Positions 38,448 to 46,028 of a DNA stretch of 64,000 bases are shown in pieces; position 1 is the stretch's first letter, and each line of letters begins with the position of its first letter. Made by a program: the position numbers and the translations under genes. This DNA is from an uncultured Desulfomonile sp. (GTDB lineage: Bacteria; Desulfobacterota; Desulfomonilia; Desulfomonilales; Desulfomonilaceae): contig CAJBEZ010000076.1 of assembly GCA_903952205.1 (NCBI GenBank), positions 1 to 64,000 of the forward strand. Reading direction: 5' to 3'. The notes beneath the pieces were generated by a model. That model did no database searches and was not told the origin of the DNA. It was given only the letters and a program-made list of their open reading frames with translations.

Positions 38448-38903
38448 GGAGCCTCCAAACATTGGCTAAAGTTGTCACTTTTGAAAGAAAAGAACATTTG
38501 AGATACATAAAAAAAGGGACAATTCGTTAGATCTATTTTTCACTTGAATGAAAAACTGAGATCATTCAGTATTTAATAAAATAGACACATAATTGATCTG
38601 TAATTAATTACTATAGCCACTTATGAACATGTGACTCTCTGTTGCGGGTTGTTCATAAATTCAGTATAGGGTACAAATTCCTGTTGCGTATAAGGTTAGA
38701 AGAGGTTAAAATGCGATGTGGGCAAATGACTTTGCCCTGATGTTCTTTGGACCCAAGCTGGAAAGAGCGCGAACCCAAAGCTGAAGTTTCAGACAGTTTT
38801 TGGCAATAGTTGAAACTTCTGAAAATTAGTTGTGGATGTTGCTCTAGGCTATTCCCGAATCACCATTTTTCAAACCAGATCTATAATCCGGAGGCATTTA
38901 TTC
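38448..38903. promoter_or_regulatory. Upstream region of the aromatic-degradation operon
   Basis: No gene is found in this 456-bp region. It contains a 7-bp perfect hairpin at 38720-38737 (GGGCAAA/TTTGCCC, 4-base loop) and a 9-bp perfect inverted repeat at 38783-38819. The GGAGG ribosome site of the thiolase lies at 38890-38894. Confidence 0.5.
38783..38819. promoter_or_regulatory. Inverted repeat, possible operator
   Basis: GAAGTTTCA and TGAAACTTC are perfect complements separated by 19 bases. The element lies 85 bases before the thiolase ATG. The spacing could suit a dimeric regulator binding two sites or flanking a promoter. No regulator gene is adjacent. Confidence 0.4.
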
Positions 38904-40079
38904 ATGGATCGTAACGTTTGCGTTATCGCCGGAGGAATGTCGAAATGGGGGGTAAGAGACGGCAGCCAAAGGGATTTCTTTCAAGAAGCCGCCAAGGCCT
39001 GCTACGATGACAATCCCCTGTTGAATCCCAAGGAGATCGACGGATTACTCGTCGCATCAGCTTACACTGAAAGAACTTCTTACCAGACTCATCTTGCTCC
39101 ACTCGTTGCAGAGTATGTTGGCGTCAAACCCAAGAATATTTGCGCCCGTGTGGAATTGCTGTGCGCAAGCGGTAGTTCCGCTATAATTCTGGCTTTTGCA
39201 ATGATCAAGTCTGGTCAGGCTGACATAGTCATGGTCGCTGGAGGAGAAAAACTGTATACGCCTCAGAAATGGGAAGTTTTTTACAGCGAGTTGGCCTCCG
39301 TGGATCACGACTGGGATGGCGGTCAGGGACTTGGCCTGCCACCTCCTGTGTTTGCAATGGTCGCCAAGCAGCACATGCTCAAATACGGCACCAAGAAAGA
39401 ACATCTGGGGACTGTCTCCGTCAAAAACAGGAGAAACTCAGCCAAAAATCCTAAGGCCCAGTTTCAAACTCCTGTAACGATGGAAGAGGTCATGTCCGGC
39501 AGGATGATTGTTCCTCCCCTGACGCTGTACGATTGCTGTCCAATTACTGATGGAGCCGCATGCCTTGTCCTCGCCGCCGAAGATAAAGCCAAAGACCTCA
39601 CCGACAAGCCTCTGGTTTATATACGAGGCACCGGACAAGCTTCTGTAAACAACATGTCAGGCAATATGCCCAACTGGACTACGTGGGAAGCTCTTAAGAT
39701 AGCGGCTCATCAAGCTTATTCAAAAGCAAAGGTAGATCCCAAAGAAGTAAATGTCGCTATGACACATGACTGTTTTACGATTTCCGAAATAATCGAGATG
39801 GAAGATCTGGGTTTCTGCGAAAAGGGCGAAGGCGGATTCTTTGTGGCTGACGGACAGAACGATTTTGGTGGCCAAGTTCCCACGAACACGGATGGAGGAT
39901 TGCTCGGATGCGGGCATCCGTTCGGTGGGACTGGCATAAGACAGGGTATGGAGGTAATGCGACAGTTGCGCGGGGACGCTGTTCAGCAGGTTCCAAACGC
40001 CATGACAGGCCTTACCCACAACCTTAGCGGTTTTATTTCCGCTCATACTGTACTCATTTACGGGAGGGAAGTCGCATGA
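38904..40079 (+). CDS. SCP2-type thiolase, partner of DUF35 protein
   Basis: 391 residues. The nucleophile is Cys 87 in ELLCASGSSA; THDCFTISE and GCGHPFGGTG supply the thiolase His residues. The last motif reads GLTHNLSGF instead of the CIGGGQG of classical thiolases, as in SCP2/lipid-transfer thiolases. It overlaps the DUF35 gene by four bases; such pairs form complexes, for instance BbsAB in benzylsuccinate oxidation. Here it probably performs thiolytic cleavage in beta-oxidation of the ring-opened product. ATG 38904 has GGAGG nine bases upstream; the longer frame to 38832 is not needed. Confidence 0.85.
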   Translation: MDRNVCVIAGGMSKWGVRDGSQRDFFQEAAKACYDDNPLLNPKEIDGLLVASAYTERTSYQTHLAPLVAEYVGVKPKNICARVELLCASGSSAIILAFAMIKSGQADIVMVAGGEKLYTPQKWEVFYSELASVDHDWDGGQGLGLPPPVFAMVAKQHMLKYGTKKEHLGTVSVKNRRNSAKNPKAQFQTPVTMEEVMSGRMIVPPLTLYDCCPITDGAACLVLAAEDKAKDLTDKPLVYIRGTGQASVNNMSGNMPNWTTWEALKIAAHQAYSKAKVDPKEVNVAMTHDCFTISEIIEMEDLGFCEKGEGGFFVADGQNDFGGQVPTNTDGGLLGCGHPFGGTGIRQGMEVMRQLRGDAVQQVPNAMTGLTHNLSGFISAHTVLIYGREVA

Positions 40080-40564
40080 GCACTCCTGGAATTTCCATTC
40101 TAGAGGGGAAATATATGGTCACCATGGACTTGTTCCCTCAACAGTCCAAGGAATTTAACCAGATATACGAATTTTATGAATATCTCAAAGAAGGTAGATT
40201 TACCACTACCAAGTGTAAAGACTGTGGATCGGAACCTTTTCCTCCAAGGGTGATGTGTCCCGATTGCTATTCAACCAACATGGAATGGATAGACTGGCCT
40301 ACCGTTGGAACAGTGATTGACGTCACTGAAGAAGCTGTGGGGGTTCCTTTGGGCTTTGGTAAGCCGCCTATGATTCACGCTTTGGTCGATCTTGACGGAA
40401 AAAGAACTCTTTTTCTCAGAATTATTAATTGTAATGCTGGACAACTCAAATCGGGCGACAAAGTTAAACTGTCTGTTTTCGATGTTGATCCTGTTCCTCA
40501 AGAGGTCGGTCGAGAAGTGGTTCAGATCGCAAGAGTGTTTTACGCGTTTGAACCCATGAAATAG
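40076..40564 (+). CDS. DUF35 zinc-ribbon/OB-fold protein, thiolase partner
   Basis: 162 residues. A rubredoxin-like zinc ribbon has Cys 47, 50, 61 and 64 (CKDC and CPDC), followed by an OB fold with the typical 'GTV...T' opening and 'GDKVKL' end. DUF35 proteins are non-catalytic partners of SCP2 thiolases that help bind the acyl-CoA. Translational coupling to the thiolase (ATGA overlap) supports a complex. Confidence 0.9.
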   Translation: MSTPGISILEGKYMVTMDLFPQQSKEFNQIYEFYEYLKEGRFTTTKCKDCGSEPFPPRVMCPDCYSTNMEWIDWPTVGTVIDVTEEAVGVPLGFGKPPMIHALVDLDGKRTLFLRIINCNAGQLKSGDKVKLSVFDVDPVPQEVGREVVQIARVFYAFEPMK

Positions 40565-40657
40565 TTGGATGCCGCAGCGAAGTATCAGCAAATACTTAAA
40601 GTTATTTTACTTGGACCGGGTAACGCCTGTCTCAAAACAAATAATCAGGAGGATCAA

Positions 40658-41788
40658 ATGACTTTGGAGTGGTTGCCTCGAGATAATGGTTCGAAGAATC
40701 ATATCTTAATCGGATCAGAGCACTGGGGAACGGAAGCCCCTTGCACGGTTTATGAAAAGAAACCTTTGACAAACCCAAAGGGAGAAGAAATTCCAGGTCT
40801 GTATGTAGCGTGGATCCGCCTCAACAACCCAAACCAGTACAACTCCTACACTACGGAAATGGTCAAGGGAGTGATTGCCGGGTTCACTGCCGCCAGTCAG
40901 GACCGTTCAGTTATTGCGGTAGTTTTTACAGGGACTGGCGACAGAGCGTTCTGCACGGGAGGCAATACCAAGGAATACGCCGAATATTACAGCAAAAGGC
41001 CACATGAATACGGCGAATACATGGATTTGTTCAACGGAATGGTCGATTCCATACTTGATTGTAAGAAACCTGTCATTTGTCGTGTCAATGGAATGAGAGT
41101 CGCCGGCGGCCAAGAAATCGGAATGGCTTGCGACCTAGCCATATCGAGTGACCTTGCGATATTTGGTCAGGCCGGAGCAAGACACGGTTCGAGCCCCGAC
41201 GGTGGTTCTACGGACTTTTTGCCTTGGTTTCTTTCTATGGAAGACGCCATGTGGAATTGCGTAAGTTGCGAGATGTGGAGCGCCTACAAGATGAAAGCGA
41301 AAAACCTCATCTCTAAGGCTATTCCTGTCCTGAAACAGGGCGACAAGTTCATTCGGAATCCGCTCATCATAACAGACAGTTATGTTAAAGACGGCGAAAT
41401 AGTTTATGGTGAATTCAAGACTGGAGACGAAGCCAAGGCGTCAAAAGAACTAATGAAAGAGCTTCCTATAGATTTTACGTTACTTGATCGGGAAGTTAAT
41501 AGAGTCATCTGGACATTCGCCAACCTGTTCCCGGGGTGTTTGATTAAAGCTGTAGACGGAATCAGGGCCAAGAAGAAATTCTTCTGGGATCAATCGAAAC
41601 TACCCAACAGACACTGGCTCATGGCAAATATGAACTATGAGGCTTTCCTGGGATTCAACGCTTTCAACACCAAGAAGATCACAGGAACAGACGTGATTGA
41701 CTTCATTAAATGGCGACAGTTGATTGCAGAAGGCGCTCCGGCGATAGCTGAAACTTTTGCGGAAGTCTTAGGAAAACCTAAACAATAG
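40658..41788 (+). CDS. bamA: 6-oxocyclohex-1-ene-1-carbonyl-CoA hydrolase
   Basis: 376 residues from ATG 40658, matching the usual length; AGGAGG lies directly upstream. The crotonase-fold features are NPNQYNSYTTEM, FTGTGDRAFCTGGNTKEYAEYY, RVNGMRVAGGQEIGMACDLAIS and GARHGSSPDGGSTDFLPWF, which are the BamA/Oah signatures. The enzyme hydrates and opens the ring of the 6-oxo intermediate to 3-hydroxypimelyl-CoA. BamA is a marker of anaerobic aromatic degradation by way of benzoyl-CoA. The frame to 40565 without a start is not used. Confidence 0.93.
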   Translation: MTLEWLPRDNGSKNHILIGSEHWGTEAPCTVYEKKPLTNPKGEEIPGLYVAWIRLNNPNQYNSYTTEMVKGVIAGFTAASQDRSVIAVVFTGTGDRAFCTGGNTKEYAEYYSKRPHEYGEYMDLFNGMVDSILDCKKPVICRVNGMRVAGGQEIGMACDLAISSDLAIFGQAGARHGSSPDGGSTDFLPWFLSMEDAMWNCVSCEMWSAYKMKAKNLISKAIPVLKQGDKFIRNPLIITDSYVKDGEIVYGEFKTGDEAKASKELMKELPIDFTLLDREVNRVIWTFANLFPGCLIKAVDGIRAKKKFFWDQSKLPNRHWLMANMNYEAFLGFNAFNTKKITGTDVIDFIKWRQLIAEGAPAIAETFAEVLGKPKQ

Positions 41789-41815
41789 TGTGTTGAGTTC
41801 AATTAAATTGTTTTG

Positions 41816-41853
41816 AACGGTCCACTCAAATCAGCTTTCAGTGGACCGTTTTC
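41816..41853 (+). terminator. Terminator between bamA and dch
   Basis: AACGGTCCACT (41816-41826) pairs perfectly with AGTGGACCGTT (41840-41850) and is followed by a short T/C tract. It lies in the 92-base gap between bamA and the dienoyl-CoA hydratase gene and would at least partly separate their expression. Confidence 0.7.
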
Positions 41854-41880
41854 CTTCTGATTGACTTGAGGATCCAAAAA

Positions 41881-42660
41881 ATGGAACATCGTTTGATAAG
41901 GGTTGAAAAACACCATGATGGTTCTGTCATAAAAATCGTCCTGAACTCTCCCAAGGCCAACATTCTGGAAGCCGCCATGTTGAGAGAAATACTCGATGTG
42001 ATTCAAGGAAATTTTGGAAACAATGACCTGAAATTGATTGCGTTTGAAGGCGAGGGCAAGCATTTTTCATTTGGCGCCAGTGTACCGGAACACACTAAAG
42101 ACAGAGCGGCCATGATGCTCAAATCATTTCACGAAGTATTCTATCAACTCGCCGCCATGGGAACACCTACCATGGCAATTGTTAGAGGCCAATGCCTCGG
42201 TGGTGGGATGGAACTAGCCATTTTTTGCAATTTTATCGTGGCCGACTCAACCGCTGTGTTTGGTCAGCCCGAGATCGTTCTTGGAGTTTTTCCGCCCCCG
42301 GCTTCTGTAATTTTACCTCTAAGAGTTGGCCAGACATTTGCTGACGAAATAGCATTGACAGGTCGGTCCTTAAACGCAAGAGAGGCGGATAGGATAGGCC
42401 TTTTGAATCTGCTATGCGAAGAAGGCGAGGACGCTTGGGAAATGGCTGCTAAATGGATAGTGAAACATATCCTACCTAAAAGCGCGTCAAGTTTGCGTAT
42501 TGCAAACTTTGCAGTCAGAAACCAGTTTTTCCGATCAATCAGAGAAGAACTACCTAGAATGGAAGGCCTCTATCTCAAGAATTTGATGGAAACCCTGGAC
42601 GCTAATGAAGGGATTACCGCTTTTCTTGAAAAACGAAAACCCGTTTGGAAAAATATTTAG
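41881..42660 (+). CDS. dch: Cyclohexa-1,5-dienecarbonyl-CoA hydratase
   Basis: 259 residues from ATG 41881 (GAGGA eight bases upstream). The crotonase fold shows LNSPKANILEAAMLREI, FGASVPEH, IVRGQCLGGGMELAIFCNFIVAD and GQPEIVLGVFPPPAS, which match the Dch/BamR group. It hydrates the dienoyl-CoA product of benzoyl-CoA reductase to the 6-hydroxy compound. BamQ, the dehydrogenase acting between this step and BamA, and the reductase subunits are not in the window. Confidence 0.87.
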   Translation: MEHRLIRVEKHHDGSVIKIVLNSPKANILEAAMLREILDVIQGNFGNNDLKLIAFEGEGKHFSFGASVPEHTKDRAAMMLKSFHEVFYQLAAMGTPTMAIVRGQCLGGGMELAIFCNFIVADSTAVFGQPEIVLGVFPPPASVILPLRVGQTFADEIALTGRSLNAREADRIGLLNLLCEEGEDAWEMAAKWIVKHILPKSASSLRIANFAVRNQFFRSIREELPRMEGLYLKNLMETLDANEGITAFLEKRKPVWKNI

Positions 42661-42686
42661 CTGTCACTGATAACAACGGCTGGAAT

Positions 42687-43679
42687 TTATTTCATCCCAA
42701 TCACTAGTTGATCCATACGAAGACCTTCACGTATAAGTCGCACACGATCGAAGCCTGCGATTTCGAGGTCTTCGTAAATTTCTTTGAGGGTATAGGTGTT
42801 TCCCTCTCTGGTCGCTACCAGCATATTGACCGCGAAGATAGCTCCACCTTCCGGATGAGTCCTAGAGTCATCCATCATGTAATCTCGAATTATTAGGATA
42901 CCACCTGGTTCCAATACTCCATGAATCTTTGAAAATAGTGATCGATTTTTCTGACGGCCATTCATGTGAATAATAGCCGACAGAAGAGCTATGTCATGAC
43001 CTTCCGGCAATATAGAGCTATTAAAGTCCCCTTCGACAAAACTTACCCGATTTGTTAGTTCTGAATCCTCAAATCTCTTTCTGGCCATCTCAATGACTAT
43101 GGGAAGATCGAAAATGGTAGAGGATAACTCTGTGTTTAATTCCAGAAAAGCCCTTGAATACACCCCAGACCCACCTCCAATATCCAAGAGACTTTTCCTG
43201 CCTTCGAGATTCGTTTCTCTGGCTATCTCGTTTGCCCTTTGGCGTCCCGTAACTTCCATAGCCCCTATAAAGGCCCTCATATCTTCGTTTGATCTTTTAA
43301 CCTTAACAAGAGACTCCACATCTAATTTGCCGGAAACAATAGAAGTCAGGTTAGACCAACTATTCCACATTCGGACTCGATGGAGTAGCATTGGGAGGAT
43401 GGTATCGGTAGATTCAGAATCCAAAAGCTTTAAAACAGGAGGGTCGACCGAGTAAACGTCGGCGTCTTTTTTCACAAATCCCATTGCCGTTAGGGCGTCG
43501 AGAAGAATCCGCAAGCCTCTTGGATGCCAATTATTAGCGTTACAAAGTTGCTCAACTGTCCTTGATCCTTGTCTAAATTTTGAGAAAATATCAAGTTCAG
43601 CAGCGGATAGGATTATACGCGCCTTTTGAAAACTAGCCCCCAAAGAGTCAAGACTTTGGAAATTGAATTCTGAATTCAT
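42687..43679 (-). CDS. SAM-dependent methyltransferase (acetylserotonin OMT-like)
   Basis: About 330 residues. An N-terminal winged-helix dimerisation domain (AELDIFSKF, RGLRILLDALTAMGF) is followed by the SAM motif LLDIGGGSGVYSRAF and the GGILIIRDYMMDD segment. It belongs to the O-methyltransferase superfamily 2 type. The substrate is unknown. ATG 43679 with GGAG is preferred. It converges on dch and lies 20 bases from the small membrane protein gene upstream, so these two may be co-transcribed. Confidence 0.8.
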   Translation of the reverse strand: MNSEFNFQSLDSLGASFQKARIILSAAELDIFSKFRQGSRTVEQLCNANNWHPRGLRILLDALTAMGFVKKDADVYSVDPPVLKLLDSESTDTILPMLLHRVRMWNSWSNLTSIVSGKLDVESLVKVKRSNEDMRAFIGAMEVTGRQRANEIARETNLEGRKSLLDIGGGSGVYSRAFLELNTELSSTIFDLPIVIEMARKRFEDSELTNRVSFVEGDFNSSILPEGHDIALLSAIIHMNGRQKNRSLFSKIHGVLEPGGILIIRDYMMDDSRTHPEGGAIFAVNMLVATREGNTYTLKEIYEDLEIAGFDRVRLIREGLRMDQLVIGMK

Positions 43680-43699
43680 TCTTGATACTCCATGTGAGA

Positions 43700-44101
43700 T
43701 CAATGAGATAAATTTTTGAGGAGTTCCAGGGCAGCGGAAGTCAGAACTACCAATATGGTTCCGAGCATCACGTAAAACCCTAGCGAGGGCAACGAACCCG
43801 TGTAGGCCCTGTAGCGTCTCACAACGCAGAGTTTAGCAAGCAAAAGAACAAAAACAGCCACGGCTATCAGACCATGAAAAAGATAATTCACGGGAACATT
43901 AGCGAAGAAGGCTAGACGGGGCAGCATGTAAATAAACAGGGCTGTAAAAATTCCTGTAAAAAATAGACCAAGCCACCTGTGCAATGATTTAAGAAAACTT
44001 GACCCGCGTTTTCTACCCAAGACTTCAAACATAACGATAGAGTTCACTATACCAGTTAGGCCTACAATCATTGCTCCACCAACAACGGCTGACTCAAACA
44101 T
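43700..44101 (-). CDS. Small four-helix membrane protein
   Basis: 133 residues with about four membrane helices (residues 5-25, 45-62, 72-92 and 108-128). Two His residues, in LHRWLGLFF and LFHGLIAVAVF, lie inside or at the edge of helices, as in b-type heme proteins such as DUF4405/b561-like groups; heme binding is a guess. It precedes the methyltransferase on the minus strand. Function unknown. Confidence 0.55.
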   Translation of the reverse strand: MFESAVVGGAMIVGLTGIVNSIVMFEVLGRKRGSSFLKSLHRWLGLFFTGIFTALFIYMLPRLAFFANVPVNYLFHGLIAVAVFVLLLAKLCVVRRYRAYTGSLPSLGFYVMLGTILVVLTSAALELLKNLSH

Positions 44102-44350
44102 TGAACTTACTCCCTTATCATTGATGAAATGCTTCGGACTATCTTTTCACTTATAGAATAGTTCTTTTCACAAGACAGATAAAGAATAGTTCGAACAGAA
44201 ACCTGGGGAAATTTGATCTGATAACTTTAAATATATAGTCTTATACACTGTTATTAATTGACAATATATCTCAGCAATAATATCTTGCACCCCGCGTAAG
44301 TGATCCATTCGAGCATCTTAATGGCATACTGAAAATGATCAGTAACAAAA

Positions 44351-45172
44351 ATGAAACCACATAGAAAAGTCCAAAGAGGATTCAGAGTCCATCCCGATTG
44401 GGCTAACACCTTAGGGAATGTTCGTATTGTGTTGGTCGGGACGACTCACCCAGGGAACATTGGTGGAGTCGCGCGTGTCATGAAAAATATGGGATTAAAA
44501 AATCTTAGGCTTGTTTCTTCAACTTCATGCGGACCCGACACCGAGGCATTTTCGATGTCCTCCGGAGCTTACGATGTTGTTTCCAAAGCTCAAACTTTCA
44601 AACATCTGGCTGACGCTCTCGCTTCATCCGTGATGGCGGTAGCCACATCGGCTCGGCTAGGGGGAAAAAGGACTTCGGCCAAGACTCCATCTGAGATAAC
44701 TCCTGAAATCATGGCAAAGGCCCGCGACGGAGAAGTATCCATAGTCTTTGGCCGAGAATCTCGAGGTCTGACTAACGAAGAAATTAAACTCTGCGACCAA
44801 CATGCTATTATACCTACTGACGCCGATTTCGCTTCCATGAATCTTGCCCAAGCCGTTGCCATAATGTGTTACGAAATTTTTAAGGTAGCCTGTCAACCTG
44901 TTGGTTTCAAGGCCATTTCGTTCCGTCCGGCCCATATAGAATCTCGTGAACAAATGTTCACACATATTGAACAGGTTTTGGTTCAAACCGGGTTCCTACC
45001 TACTAATAATTCACTAAGAATGATGAGGGATATACGTAGAATTCTCAACAGCGCATCTATGGATGAACGAGATGTCAGGATAATAAGGGGCATTTTTAGA
45101 AAACTCGACAACTCGGCTCGATTGGCGTCGATTAACCGGACGGTGGAGGCGGTCAGAAATGAGTCCGCCTGA
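44351..45172 (+). CDS. trmJ: tRNA/rRNA methyltransferase, TrmJ-like SPOUT
   Basis: 273 residues. NVRIVLVGTTHPGNIGGVARVMKNMGLKNLRLV, SIVFGRESRGLTNEE and DFASMNLAQAVAIMCYE are the three SPOUT motifs of TrmJ, which 2'-O-methylates position 32 of tRNA. A C-terminal helical tail follows, as in TrmJ dimers. It overlaps lgt by 14 bases. Confidence 0.9.
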   Translation: MKPHRKVQRGFRVHPDWANTLGNVRIVLVGTTHPGNIGGVARVMKNMGLKNLRLVSSTSCGPDTEAFSMSSGAYDVVSKAQTFKHLADALASSVMAVATSARLGGKRTSAKTPSEITPEIMAKARDGEVSIVFGRESRGLTNEEIKLCDQHAIIPTDADFASMNLAQAVAIMCYEIFKVACQPVGFKAISFRPAHIESREQMFTHIEQVLVQTGFLPTNNSLRMMRDIRRILNSASMDERDVRIIRGIFRKLDNSARLASINRTVEAVRNESA

Positions 45173-45962
45173 ATACATGCTTATCGATCCTGTGATTTTC
45201 AGATTAGGGCCGCTTGAATTTCGCTGGTATGGATTAATGTACCTGTTTGCATTTGGGGTCGCCTACTTAATCATCAGGAACGAGGTGAAGAGAAAGAACG
45301 GCCCTATTCCGGTAGAAGCCTCCGGTGACTTCCTGTTTTATCTTGTCTTAGGACTATTGCTCGGCGCACGAGTTGGTTATGTGATTTTTTATAATTTGCC
45401 GGTTTATATTCATCGCCCTTGGGAAGTTTTTGCTGTTTGGCATGGAGGCATGAGTTTTCACGGTGGGCTAATAGGGATGATTCTCTCTGGTTTGATTTTC
45501 TCGATCAAGCGAAAGGCCTCGTTTCTTGAGCTTGCCGACATAGGAGCCCTAGCTGCTCCATTGGGTCTAATGCTGGGACGAATCGGCAATTTTATCAATG
45601 GCGAGTTGTTTGGCCGAGCAACCTATCTTCCATGGGGAATGGTTTTTCCGGAAGGTGGGAATATCTCTCGACATCCATCACAACTCTATGAGGCTTTACT
45701 GGAAGGCCCAATATTGTTTGCAATCCTTTGGGTGATGCGAACAAAAGTTAAAAGTCCAGGAGATATTTTAGCAATATTTTTGTTTTGCTATGGAATTTTT
45801 CGTTTTACTGCTGAATTCTTTAGGGAACCCGATCCTCAACTTGGTTTCATCCTGTCAGGTTTAACCATGGGTCAAATCCTCTGCGTTGCTATGAGTTTTA
45901 CAGGATTTGCTTTGTTTATTTATTTAAGACCTAAAACCGGCAGCGATGGGAAAAACACTTAG
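45159..45962 (+). CDS. lgt: Prolipoprotein diacylglyceryl transferase
   Basis: 267 residues with seven membrane helices. FRWYGLMYL, the HGGMSFHGGLIGM segment with the essential His, GRIGNFINGELFGR and HPSQLYEALLEG are the Lgt signatures. It adds diacylglycerol to the lipobox Cys of prolipoproteins in the inner membrane. The 14-base overlap with trmJ suggests one transcript. A lipoprotein substrate is encoded at 56109. Confidence 0.96.
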   Translation: MSPPEYMLIDPVIFRLGPLEFRWYGLMYLFAFGVAYLIIRNEVKRKNGPIPVEASGDFLFYLVLGLLLGARVGYVIFYNLPVYIHRPWEVFAVWHGGMSFHGGLIGMILSGLIFSIKRKASFLELADIGALAAPLGLMLGRIGNFINGELFGRATYLPWGMVFPEGGNISRHPSQLYEALLEGPILFAILWVMRTKVKSPGDILAIFLFCYGIFRFTAEFFREPDPQLGFILSGLTMGQILCVAMSFTGFALFIYLRPKTGSDGKNT

Positions 45963-46028
45963 GACTGGGACTGAAAGCCTTTGAGGCTATTAGATTCGGT
46001 TTGGGACTGACCTCGAAAATTACAGAAC

